DNA of 16,051 nt from Faucicola sp032089155. Lineage in GTDB: Bacteria; Pseudomonadota; Gammaproteobacteria; Pseudomonadales; Moraxellaceae. Within the stretch, counting starts at the first letter, position 1. Every line of letters starts with the position of its first letter. Positions 7,594-14,246 of the stretch are shown here, piece by piece. The DNA is taken from NCBI GenBank assembly GCA_032089155.1, contig DAMDEV010000050.1, positions 1 through 16,051 on the forward strand. The letters run 5' to 3'. The notes under the pieces were generated by a model. It searched no databases. It was not told the DNA's origin and was given only the letters and a program-made list of their open reading frames with translations. Both the position numbers and the translations under genes were made by a program.

Positions 7594-7635
7594 ATTATCT
7601 TATAGATAATTTATTAGATAAATTATTAAATAATT
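7594..7635. repeat. Three overlapping AT-rich palindromes upstream of the ATP-grasp gene
   Basis: Three perfect inverted repeats follow one another: ATTATCT-TAT-AGATAAT (7594-7610), ATAATTTAT-TAG-ATAAATTAT (7606-7626) and AATTATT-A-AATAATT (7621-7635). They lie about 70-110 bp upstream of the ATP-grasp start. The position suits a regulator-binding region or promoter. Because the DNA is very AT-rich, some symmetry is expected by chance, but three consecutive perfect palindromes in 42 bp are striking. Confidence 0.55.
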
Positions 7636-7711
7636 CATCAAGTTTCGTGCCAAAAAAACAAAGCGAAAGGCAGTTAAATAGTTGAAAAATAGATTAAAAA
7701 TCGTTCAATTT

Positions 7712-7747
7712 TGCACCAAAATTAGTCGAATTATTGAAGTTGGTGCA
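7712..7747. repeat. 8-bp perfect inverted repeat TGCACCAA / TTGGTGCA
   Basis: TGCACCAA (7712-7719) and TTGGTGCA (7740-7747) are perfect complements around a 20-base AT-rich centre. The arms are half G+C in otherwise AT-rich DNA, which makes chance symmetry less likely than for the palindromes nearby. It could be an operator or a leader hairpin of the Anbu operon transcript. No T-tract follows, so it is not a terminator. Confidence 0.5.
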
Positions 7748-7981
7748 GTGTAAAACAAAAAATCTATGCCATAGGCGCATAAAAATCATGACATGAACCA
7801 AATTGATGCAAGAGAAATGTTTTGGTGAAAAATTAAACGAATATTTTTCTACTAAATTGTTGTTATATTAAAATTATTTTTATTAAAAATTATTGCCATG
7901 CATAATCAGATAATGCGCATACTAATAGCAATAGTCAATACCCAACTTGTACAATTCAAACAACATGAACTAGTCGGATGC

Positions 7982-8033
7982 CTGCTTTATTGATTACTTG
8001 ACCCTAAAGCTCATGACCTAAAGGGTAAAGCAG
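7982..8033. repeat. Nested hairpin downstream of the LysR gene
   Basis: The outer arms CTGCTTTA (7982-7989) and TAAAGCAG (8026-8033) are perfect complements. Inside them CCCT (8002-8005) pairs with AGGG (8022-8025), directly stacked on the outer right arm. The innermost part, around TCATGA, is nearly palindromic. CCTAAAG is also repeated at 8003-8009 and 8017-8023. It lies 25 bp beyond the LysR stop on the minus strand, so it may act at the 3' end of that transcript, but there is no T-run for classical termination. Confidence 0.5.
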
Positions 8034-8040
8034 TTAACAG

Positions 8041-8071
8041 GCTAATCGTTTTTTACGCTAATCGTTTTTTA
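8041..8071 (+). repeat. 16-bp tandem duplication at the LysR stop codon
   Basis: GCTAATCGTTTTTTA occurs at 8041-8055 and again at 8057-8071, fifteen identical bases with a 16-bp period. The right copy contains the LysR stop codon and last codons; the left copy lies just beyond it. This is a recent-looking duplication, since the copies are identical. Confidence 0.9.
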
Positions 8072-8906
8072 TTAAGTTATCCCCCAAAAAATCAATTAAT
8101 AAGCGTATTTTTAAATTTAAAAATGCCCGATTCATATAGACCGCATAAATCGCTACGCTGCTAAATGGCTGCTCAAACAATTTGACCAGTCGCCCTTGTG
8201 CAATCTCATCCTCAATCAGCCATTCGGGCAATATCGCAGCACCCATGCCTGTCAGCGCCATCTGTGCCATCATCACAGTGTTATTGCTACTGTTATAAGG
8301 TTTGAGTGTGGTTGCCATGGGCGTATAGTTGGGTAAAATCCCTGGCAGGTTACTGAGCGCGTCTGCAGACTGAGGCGGCTCGTGCTGCGCAACAAAACGC
8401 GGACTTGCGACATAATAAAAATCTATTTTGCCCAGCGGTTTGACAATCAAATTATCTTGTGGCGTGTTTACCACCCGCAGCGCTAGGTCATAGCCCTCAG
8501 CAATCAAATCGGTGAAGCGATTTTCCAAATCAACTGTTAGCTCAATTTTTGGGTAATCTTGCTGGAATTTGGCAAGCAGATTGACAAAATACGGCGTGGC
8601 AAACCATACCGGTGCCATGATTCGCAGTTTTCCTTCCGGCAATACACTGCCATCATGTGCCTTGGTTTTTGCCTGCTGCAAAATATCTAGGGCGTGTACC
8701 GCTTCAGCGTAGTATTGTTGACCGACTTCAGTGAGGCTCAAATTACGGTTGTTGCGATGTAGCAGCTTAGCTTGCACATAGCTTTCAAGGTGTTGTAAGT
8801 GTTTGCTGGTCATGGCAAGCGACATATCGAGTGCGTCAGCGGCTTTGGTAAAACTGCCTTTTTCTACAATGGTGCGAAACACCTGCAAGCTTTTGAGCGT
8901 ATCCAT
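8058..8906 (-). CDS. LysR-family transcriptional regulator
   Basis: This is a 282-residue LysR-type regulator. The N-terminal winged helix-turn-helix is clear: MDTLKSLQVFRTIVEKGSFTK then AADALDMSLAMTSKHLQHLE (1-41), with NLSLTEVGQQYY (55-66). The remainder (about 85-280) fits the periplasmic-binding-protein-like effector domain. ATG 8906 is preferred because AAGGA (plus-strand 8912-8916) precedes it at ideal spacing; the longer frame would need a TTG at 8936. The gene is divergent from the DoxX and extradiol-dioxygenase genes, the classical LysR layout, so these are its probable targets. The inducer is unknown but could be an aromatic or quinone-like compound, given the dioxygenase. The stop codon lies in a 16-bp tandem duplication. 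Confidence 0.93.
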   Translation of the reverse strand: MDTLKSLQVFRTIVEKGSFTKAADALDMSLAMTSKHLQHLESYVQAKLLHRNNRNLSLTEVGQQYYAEAVHALDILQQAKTKAHDGSVLPEGKLRIMAPVWFATPYFVNLLAKFQQDYPKIELTVDLENRFTDLIAEGYDLALRVVNTPQDNLIVKPLGKIDFYYVASPRFVAQHEPPQSADALSNLPGILPNYTPMATTLKPYNSSNNTVMMAQMALTGMGAAILPEWLIEDEIAQGRLVKLFEQPFSSVAIYAVYMNRAFLNLKIRLLIDFLGDNLIKND

Positions 8907-8923
8907 GCGTATCCTTAAGTGAG

Positions 8924-8949
8924 TTAACGCTTCCAATTAATTAACGCTT
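8924..8949 (+). repeat. TTAACGCTT direct repeat upstream of the LysR gene
   Basis: TTAACGCTT is present at 8924-8932 and 8941-8949, a 17-bp period, directly upstream of the LysR ribosome-binding site. It may contribute to autoregulation or be another small duplication. Confidence 0.6.
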
Positions 8950-8987
8950 GAATGCGTCATGTTAATTATCAACTAATAAGAAATAAT

Positions 8988-9031
8988 ATATCAATATTTT
9001 ATGTGTTTTTCTCTTAATAAGATATCAATAT
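8988..9031. promoter_or_regulatory. Candidate LysR operator region in the divergent promoter
   Basis: ATATCAATAT is repeated exactly at 8988-8997 and 9022-9031, 34 bp apart (a little over three helical turns). Between them TCTTA-A-TAAGA (9012-9022) is a short palindrome. The region sits mid-way in the 180-bp gap between the LysR and DoxX genes, where LysR regulators normally bind. The assignment is inferred from position and symmetry. Confidence 0.4.
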
Positions 9032-9034
9032 AAT
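9029..9034 (+). promoter_or_regulatory. Candidate -10 box of the doxX-dioxygenase transcript
   Basis: A consensus TATAAT lies 52 bp upstream of the DoxX start, overlapping the end of the second ATATCAATAT repeat. The expected -35 position (about 9006-9011) is T-rich but not TTGACA-like, consistent with an activator-dependent promoter. Confidence 0.4.
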
Positions 9035-9086
9035 GGCGTCATCACATATATTCATGACTTTAATTTTAGACTAATAGGACACAACA

Positions 9087-9491
9087 ATGAACAATGTTTC
9101 TCGATATCAACCTTATGTACTTGGCTTGCTTCGCATCGTACTGGGCTACACCTTTATGCTACATGGCATGGCAAAATTATTTAGGGTGCCGCATGTGGCG
9201 ATGTTTGATGGCTTGCAATTATTTTCGCTGATGGGCGTAGCAGGCGTGTTAGAATTGGTCGGTGGCGTGTTATTAATTTTGGGGTGCTTTACGCGTCCTG
9301 TCGCCTTTATTCTGTCAGGTCAAATGGCAGTGGCGTACTTTATGATGCACGCGGGCATTGATAATTTTTGGTTGCCGCTGCTCAACCAAGGGGAAGCCGC
9401 TGTGCTGTATAGCTTTGCTTTCTTATACTTATCTGTCGCAGGCGCGGGTGCTTTCTCCATTGATAATCGCGGACAAACTGTCAGTGCCTAG
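9087..9491 (+). CDS. DoxX family membrane protein
   Basis: This 134-residue inner-membrane protein of the DoxX/DoxD-like family has four predicted helices (about 9-28, 45-66, 70-90 and 104-122). The N-terminal LLRIVLGYTFMLHGMAKLF block (14-32) is the family signature, followed by GVLELVGGVLLILGCFTRP (53-71). DoxX proteins are small quinone-pathway or redox-associated membrane proteins of largely unknown function. The start has an AGGA at 9076-9079. It is 53 bp upstream of an extradiol dioxygenase gene on the same strand, and both are divergent from a LysR gene, so the pair is probably one regulated transcript. Confidence 0.92.
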   Translation: MNNVSRYQPYVLGLLRIVLGYTFMLHGMAKLFRVPHVAMFDGLQLFSLMGVAGVLELVGGVLLILGCFTRPVAFILSGQMAVAYFMMHAGIDNFWLPLLNQGEAAVLYSFAFLYLSVAGAGAFSIDNRGQTVSA

Positions 9492-9533
9492 TGAATAAAA
9501 TTTTAGCTAATAAAAATCTTAGATGATAACAAT

Positions 9534-9539
9534 AGGAGG
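9534..9539 (+). promoter_or_regulatory. Strong Shine-Dalgarno AGGAGG before the dioxygenase gene
   Basis: A perfect AGGAGG stands five bases before ATG 9545, the best-matching ribosome-binding site in this window. It fixes the dioxygenase start and suggests stronger translation than of the upstream DoxX gene. A degenerate 15-bp repeat (9494-9508 and 9509-9524) fills most of the preceding gap. Confidence 0.85.
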
Positions 9540-9544
9540 TCGCC

Positions 9545-10351
9545 ATGAAGGGTTTAACATTAACTGATGTATTCGGCGCAAGCATTGATAACCCAACGCT
9601 GCCGAGTTTATTTATCTCGCATGGGGCACCGACGATTGCGATTGAAGATACGCCATTTACTCAGGCGCTGCATCAGCTCGGTGCAGCTTTACCAAAGCCG
9701 AAGCTTATCATCATCATGTCGGCGCACTGGGAAAGTGGCGAGTGGCTGATCAACGCCAATCCAGCGCCTCGCACTTTGCATGATTTTGGGGGTTTTCCTA
9801 AAGCGTTATTTGAAATCCAGTACCCCGCAGCCGGTCATCCTACAGCTGCGCAAAGTATCGCAAAGCAGCTAGCGCAAATGCAAGTGGCGGTTAAAGTGGT
9901 CGACAATCAACCATTTGATCATGGTGTCTGGACACCGCTGCTACACATGTACCCCAATGCCGATGTGCCAATCGTGCAGGTGTCGTTGCCACACGGGTTT
10001 AGCCCCAGTCAGTTGTATCAGCTTGGGCAGTTGTTTGCGCCGCTACGGCAACAAGGGGTGTTGATTGTGGCATCGGGCAGTATTACCCATAACTTGTATG
10101 GCGTGCGTTTTAACAGCCAACAGATTGAGCCGCAAGCCAAAACCTTTAAATACTGGATAATAGATCAGCTAAAAGCCAATGATAAAAAGATGTTTGATTG
10201 GCAGACGCATAGCTTGGCTCGCCACAATCACCCAACGCCCGAGCATTTTCTGCCTGTATTTTTTGCGCGGGGCGCAGGGGATGTGATGTCGGTGGTGCAT
10301 GAAAGCTTTGCTCACTACAATCTGGGTATGGATATTTATCGATTTGATTAG
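9545..10351 (+). CDS. ygiD: DODA-type class III extradiol ring-cleavage dioxygenase (YgiD-like)
   Basis: This 268-residue cytoplasmic protein of the LigB-like class III extradiol dioxygenase superfamily is closest in style to E. coli YgiD (4,5-DOPA extradiol dioxygenase, about 262 residues). Family blocks are LFISHGAPT (22-30, His26), IIIMSAHWES (55-64, His61), FDHGVWTPL (124-132, His126), SGSITHNL (177-184, His182) and NHPTPEHFLPV (228-238, His234). His26, His61 and His234 are the likely metal ligands. These enzymes open catechol-type rings next to the hydroxyl pair; the true substrate here is unknown. The start is secured by a perfect AGGAGG. It pairs with DoxX under a divergent LysR gene, which suggests a response to, or detoxification of, a catechol or quinone; that role is inferred. 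Confidence 0.92.
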   Translation: MKGLTLTDVFGASIDNPTLPSLFISHGAPTIAIEDTPFTQALHQLGAALPKPKLIIIMSAHWESGEWLINANPAPRTLHDFGGFPKALFEIQYPAAGHPTAAQSIAKQLAQMQVAVKVVDNQPFDHGVWTPLLHMYPNADVPIVQVSLPHGFSPSQLYQLGQLFAPLRQQGVLIVASGSITHNLYGVRFNSQQIEPQAKTFKYWIIDQLKANDKKMFDWQTHSLARHNHPTPEHFLPVFFARGAGDVMSVVHESFAHYNLGMDIYRFD

Positions 10352-10361
10352 TGGATAAAAA

Positions 10362-10390
10362 AAGGCAATTAACCGCAGTGAATTCGCCTT
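10362..10390 (-). terminator. Weak bulged hairpin with T-tract on the minus strand
   Basis: AAGGCAATT (10362-10370) pairs with AATTCGCCTT (10381-10390), with one bulged base and a 10-base loop. The A-run at 10357-10363 makes a T-tail only on the minus strand, where no gene needs it. On the plus strand it may still help end the dioxygenase transcript. Confidence 0.3.
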
Positions 10391-10414
10391 ATCATCAATT
10401 TATTGAAAAAAGAA

Positions 10415-10455
10415 TCTGGCGCAAAATAAATCTAGCGCAAAAATGTATCGCGCAA
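10415..10455 (+). repeat. Degenerate 15-16-bp tandem repeat, three units
   Basis: TCTGGCGCAA (10415-10424), TCTAGCGCAA (10431-10440) and TATCGCGCAA (10446-10455) recur with periods of 16 and 15 bp. The intervening bases are A-rich in the first two units. Confidence 0.65.
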
Positions 10456-10551
10456 GCTTTATAAGGCTTCATAAGAATGTCTTTGTATTGCTTTATTTTA
10501 GTAGTTTTACCCCAATATTGTAGCGGCTGAACCAACCTCAAAAAAAGCCTC

Positions 10552-10586
10552 AAAAAAAGCCATTATTCTAGGATAATGGCTTTTTT
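10552..10586. terminator. Strong hairpin terminator, potentially bidirectional
   Basis: GCCATTAT (10559-10566) and ATAATGGC (10573-10580) form an 8-bp perfect stem around TCTAGG. Seven A precede it and six T follow, so the stem can extend through A-T pairs and works as a Rho-independent terminator on either strand. On the plus strand it would end read-through from the dioxygenase gene before the ABC exporter. Confidence 0.85.
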
Positions 10587-10744
10587 ATGGCGATAAAAAA
10601 GTTTTGATAACTACCGCTTAAGGATTAAGTTGAAAATTGTTTACTTGTATGTAAAGGATTGTAGCTCGCCGTCGGCAACCCTGCTATCAATCCTCAATAT
10701 CTGCTAAAATAACACAGATAATTTTAAACTACTGATAATCAATT

Positions 10745-12610
10745 ATGGGTTTATTTCGTTTTTTTGAAAATCGTCTGGAAGTTTATCCAGAAGACAATTA
10801 CAACCTACCGACGGATAATTTTCTGAAGTTTCTGTGGGCTTGTACCAAGGGTCTGCGCGGTTGGATTTTTGCCTTCATGTTCTTGACAGGCTTGATAGGC
10901 GTGTATGAGTCGCTACTGTACAAGTGGATTGGCGATATCGTCAACTGGCTGGGTGCTTATACGCCCGCTACTCTGTGGGCAGAAAAAGGCGATAGTTTGC
11001 TAATAATGGCGGCCGTGTTGGTGGTCAGCCCGATTTTGGTTGGGTTAAGCTCGCTGATTCATTTTCAGACTTTGCAAGGTGTGTTCCCGATGCAGATGCG
11101 CTGGCGTTTTCACCGTCAAATGCTCGGTCAATCCATGCAGTTTTATCAAGACGAGTTTTCCGGTCGGGTATCTGCCAAGGTGATGCAAACTGCGCTTGCG
11201 GTGCGCGATACCATTATGACCATTGCCGATATGCTGGTGTATGTATTGGTGTATTTTGTCAGTAGTGGCATTATTTTATTTAATCTTGACGGTTGGTTAC
11301 TTATCCCATTTCTGTTATGGATGGTGATGTTCTTTGCCACTGTGGCGTATTTTATCCCCAAGCTTAAAAACTCTGCCAGTCGCCAAGCCGATGCCCGTGC
11401 CTTGATGACCGGGCGGATTACGGATGCGTATGCCAATATCACGACAGTAAAATTATTTAGCCACTCTCGCCGTGAGCTGACCTATGCCAAAGATGCGATG
11501 AGCCAGTTTTTGGGTACGGTGCATGAGCAAATGCGCTGGGTGTCTCGCCTTGAACTGGTCAATCATTTGATTAATGTGGTATTGGTCGGTACTACGGTAG
11601 CCCTCGGTTTGTACCTGTGGTATTACAACGGCTTAAGCGTGGGGGCGATTGCGGCGGCGACTGCGATGGCGATGCGTCTTAACGGCTTGACCCATTGGAT
11701 AATGTGGCAAACGGCGGCATTGTTTGAGAATATCGGTACCGTGCAGGATGGCATGAAAACCTTGTCAAAACCGCATACCGTGGTAGATAAACCGAATGCT
11801 AGGGATTTACTCATCACCCAAGGCGAAATCAACTTTAGCCATGTCGATTTTAATTATGGTCGCAGTGGCAATAAAACCAATGACACCGATGGCAAGCAAA
11901 AACTACTCGATGACTTTAACCTTGAGATTAAAGCAGGTGAAAAAATCGGTCTAGTGGGACGCTCTGGCGCAGGTAAATCAACCTTGGTGAATTTGCTACT
12001 GCGTTTTTATGATGTCGATGGGGGCGCTATTTTGATTGATAATCAAAATATCAGCGATGTCACCCAAGAGAGCTTACGCCAACAAATCGGCATGGTCACC
12101 CAAGATACCTCACTACTGCACCGCACCGTGCGAGAAAATATTGCCTATGGTCGCCCAGATGCCACCGATGAGCAAATCATCAGCGCCGCCAAACAAGCGC
12201 ATGCATGGGAGTTTATCCAGCATTTAAGCGATGCCAAAGGCAATGTCGGCTTGGATACCCAAGTCGGTGAACGAGGGGTCAAACTCTCGGGCGGACAACG
12301 CCAGCGCATTGCCATCGCCCGTGTGATGCTCAAAAATGCCCCTATTTTGCTACTGGATGAAGCGACCTCAGCACTCGATAGCGAAGTGGAATACGCCATC
12401 ACTGACAGTCTTAACGATATGATGGCAGGCAAGACCGTGATTGCGATTGCCCACCGATTATCGACAATTGCGTCGATGGATAGATTGGTGGTGATGGATA
12501 GAGGGCAAATCGTCGAGCAAGGTAGCCATGCCCAGCTATTGGCTCAAAATGGTGTGTATGCCAAATTGTGGGCAAGACAAAGTGGCGGTTTTCTTGGCGA
12601 AGATGATTAA
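10745..12610 (+). CDS. ABC exporter: fused transmembrane and ATP-binding half-transporter
   Basis: This 621-residue type IV ABC half-transporter (MsbA/MdlB-like) should work as a homodimer in the inner membrane. Residues 1-330 are a cytoplasmic N-terminus plus six helices (first at about 38-58). Residues 375-610 are the nucleotide-binding domain: Walker A GRSGAGKST (about 405-413), Q-loop MVTQD, signature LSGGQ (about 513-517), Walker B ILLLDEATSALD (about 534-545) and the AHRLST His-switch (about 567-572). All catalytic motifs are intact. A short charged insert rich in N, T, D and K (about residues 374-386) interrupts the start of the ATPase domain. The substrate (drug, lipid or peptide) cannot be told. 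The start has no strong ribosome-binding site. It stands alone, after a strong terminator. Confidence 0.93.
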   Translation: MGLFRFFENRLEVYPEDNYNLPTDNFLKFLWACTKGLRGWIFAFMFLTGLIGVYESLLYKWIGDIVNWLGAYTPATLWAEKGDSLLIMAAVLVVSPILVGLSSLIHFQTLQGVFPMQMRWRFHRQMLGQSMQFYQDEFSGRVSAKVMQTALAVRDTIMTIADMLVYVLVYFVSSGIILFNLDGWLLIPFLLWMVMFFATVAYFIPKLKNSASRQADARALMTGRITDAYANITTVKLFSHSRRELTYAKDAMSQFLGTVHEQMRWVSRLELVNHLINVVLVGTTVALGLYLWYYNGLSVGAIAAATAMAMRLNGLTHWIMWQTAALFENIGTVQDGMKTLSKPHTVVDKPNARDLLITQGEINFSHVDFNYGRSGNKTNDTDGKQKLLDDFNLEIKAGEKIGLVGRSGAGKSTLVNLLLRFYDVDGGAILIDNQNISDVTQESLRQQIGMVTQDTSLLHRTVRENIAYGRPDATDEQIISAAKQAHAWEFIQHLSDAKGNVGLDTQVGERGVKLSGGQRQRIAIARVMLKNAPILLLDEATSALDSEVEYAITDSLNDMMAGKTVIAIAHRLSTIASMDRLVVMDRGQIVEQGSHAQLLAQNGVYAKLWARQSGGFLGEDD

Positions 12611-12747
12611 ATAAAGACAGTGCTAACTTACGCTAGATTTGATACCGCCCAACGGCAAGGGTGAATGGCAAGTCACAAAAGGGTTAGTCATAACTTTTCA
12701 CTGGGTCTTATAATCAAGTGACTAAGTGATTAATTAGGACAATTGTC

Positions 12748-13620
12748 ATGGAAGAACAACGCATCAAGCTAAATGGCAAAAATGCCAAATACTATAACAT
12801 CAAAAACCCCACCGCCAGCCAGACTGCCCATTTTTACGGCGGTAACGGCTTTGCCTTAGGCGTCTATGAGCCACTCTTGAACGACTTAGCGCAACATCTT
12901 AACATCACCGCGCTAACCATGCGGGGTGAATGGTACGATAAACCGACTGCGGACAAAATGACTCGTGAAGAAGATGCGGATGTCTTAATCGAATTTTTAC
13001 AAAAAACACAGGACAAACCAATCATCGGTATCGGGCATTCACAAGGGGCAACTGCCACCACTATGGCGGCTGCCAAACGCCCAGACTTGTATAGCGCGCT
13101 TTACTTGCTTGAGCCTGTCACCTTTACCAATCAGCAAGGCAAGCTTTATAGCTTAGTGCCACGCATGGTGAAAATGACCCGAGAACCCTTTAAAAGCACC
13201 CAAGTCAAACAAGCCGACTGGCACAGTGTGGATGCGTATTATCAGTTTCTTCGCCGTCATAAAGCGTACAAACGTATCACCGATGAACACCTTTTAACCT
13301 ATGCCCAAAATAGTTTAGAGGTAGGTCAATCTGATGAACTCACGCTACGTTTTTCACCCAAGCAAGAACTCGCCAATTATTTTGGTACACCGCTAATTAT
13401 GAAGCCATTACAACAGCTTATTGCCGACAACAAAGTGCCTGTGCAGTTAATCATCGGTAAGCCGTCGATGTTTATCAGTCAACAAGTGCGTCAGATTTGG
13501 GATAAATTCGTGCCCAATGAGCAAATGACGGTGCTCAATGACTATGGACATTTACTGCCACTTGAAGCACCAGAATTATGCGCTAAGCTCATTTTTCAAA
13601 AACTGAATGTGACCAGCTAA
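12748..13620 (+). CDS. Alpha/beta hydrolase fold protein
   Basis: This is a 290-residue cytoplasmic alpha/beta hydrolase. The nucleophile elbow GIGHSQGA (94-101) gives Ser98, and NDYGHLLPLEAPE (264-276) gives the catalytic His268. The oxyanion region is near HFYGGNGFALG (28-38). The usual acid after strand 7, normally in a G-x-x-D context, is not seen: the matching position reads IIGKPSMF (236-242). Glu122 in LLEPV, after strand 6, is a candidate replacement. The substrate is unknown; esterase or lipase-like activity on a small ester is the default guess. An AGGA lies ahead of the ATG. The stop is one base before the AlkB start, so the two are almost certainly co-transcribed and probably translationally coupled. 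Confidence 0.88.
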   Translation: MEEQRIKLNGKNAKYYNIKNPTASQTAHFYGGNGFALGVYEPLLNDLAQHLNITALTMRGEWYDKPTADKMTREEDADVLIEFLQKTQDKPIIGIGHSQGATATTMAAAKRPDLYSALYLLEPVTFTNQQGKLYSLVPRMVKMTREPFKSTQVKQADWHSVDAYYQFLRRHKAYKRITDEHLLTYAQNSLEVGQSDELTLRFSPKQELANYFGTPLIMKPLQQLIADNKVPVQLIIGKPSMFISQQVRQIWDKFVPNEQMTVLNDYGHLLPLEAPELCAKLIFQKLNVTS

Positions 13621-13621
13621 C

Positions 13622-14239
13622 ATGACATTATTTGCCGCCAATCCCAACGAGAATTTATTGCCTTACGATGGCATTGTCAATGATTTTGGGCAGGTTTTTG
13701 ACAACCCCGCTGATGAGCCCAATGCGCTTTATCGGCATTTTTTAACGCAGCTACCTTGGCAGCATGACGTTGTAACCCTTTTTGGCAAAACCCATATCAC
13801 CCACCGCCAAATCGTATGGATGAGTGAAAACGACTATCACTATTCTGGACAACGTAAGACGGCAACGCCTTGGACCGCGGATGTTTTGGCATTAAAACAG
13901 CACATAGAACTGCTGCTAGCTGAGCAACATATGAGCGCAAATTTTAACGCCTGTTTGTTTAATTATTACCCCACAGGCGATGATGGTATGGGCTACCATG
14001 CCGATAATGAAAGCGAACTAGGTAATGAGCCCATTATCGCGTCTATCTCATTAGGGGCAACCCGCAAATTTGTATTCAAGCATCGCATCACCAAGGAAAA
14101 AGTCGAGATTCCCTTGCAAAATGGACAGCTAATTGTCATGCGCGGACAAACCCAGCGCCATTGGCTGCACAGCCTGCCTAAGACCAAAAAAGTAACGGAA
14201 GGTAGAATTAATCTGACCTTCCGTCATATAGCGAATTAA
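13622..14239 (+). CDS. alkB: AlkB-family Fe(II)/2-oxoglutarate-dependent dioxygenase
   Basis: This 205-residue protein of the AlkB family removes alkyl lesions from nucleic-acid bases by oxidative demethylation. It has the iron ligands His126 and Asp128 (GYHADNE, 125-131) and His183 (HWLHSLP), and the 2-oxoglutarate-binding R-x-N-x-T-x-R motif RINLTFR (195-201). NYYPTGDDGMGYHAD and SISLGATRKFVFKHR (141-155) are also characteristic. The length and the lack of an Ada-like fusion suggest an AlkB or ALKBH2/3-type repair enzyme. The start follows the hydrolase stop after one base, with no own ribosome-binding site, pointing to translational coupling. It is convergent with hisA, with only 7 bp between stops and no room for a separate terminator. 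Confidence 0.94.
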   Translation: MTLFAANPNENLLPYDGIVNDFGQVFDNPADEPNALYRHFLTQLPWQHDVVTLFGKTHITHRQIVWMSENDYHYSGQRKTATPWTADVLALKQHIELLLAEQHMSANFNACLFNYYPTGDDGMGYHADNESELGNEPIIASISLGATRKFVFKHRITKEKVEIPLQNGQLIVMRGQTQRHWLHSLPKTKKVTEGRINLTFRHIAN

Positions 14240-14246
14240 ATATCAT

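Larger units (their letters stand above)
7525..8057. other. AT-rich non-coding region upstream of the Anbu operon
   Basis: About 530 bases without a supported gene separate the ATP-grasp start from the end of the LysR gene. Because the LysR gene is also on the minus strand, this stretch should hold the operon promoter and the LysR transcript end. It contains overlapping AT palindromes (7594-7635), an 8-bp inverted repeat (7712-7747), a nested hairpin (7982-8033) and, just after, a 16-bp tandem duplication. A 31-codon minus-strand frame at 7694-7789 has no ribosome-binding site and is not called. Confidence 0.55.
10352..10744. other. Non-coding spacer with repeats and a terminator
   Basis: No gene is supported in these 393 bases. 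From left to right they hold a bulged hairpin (10362-10390), degenerate tandem repeats, a duplicated CCTCAAAAAAAG unit (10536-10547 and 10548-10559) and a strong terminator (10552-10586). The rest precedes the ABC exporter and should include its promoter; TAAAAT near 10707 could be a -10 box, without a clear -35 partner. Confidence 0.55.

Noticed and set aside
7694..7789. 31-codon minus-strand frame upstream of the Anbu operon
   Set aside because: No ribosome-binding site, no recognisable feature, and its length is expected by chance in a 500-bp spacer.
8907..8936. Ten-codon N-terminal extension of the LysR protein from a TTG
   Set aside because: The downstream ATG has a good ribosome-binding site and gives the normal LysR N-terminus.
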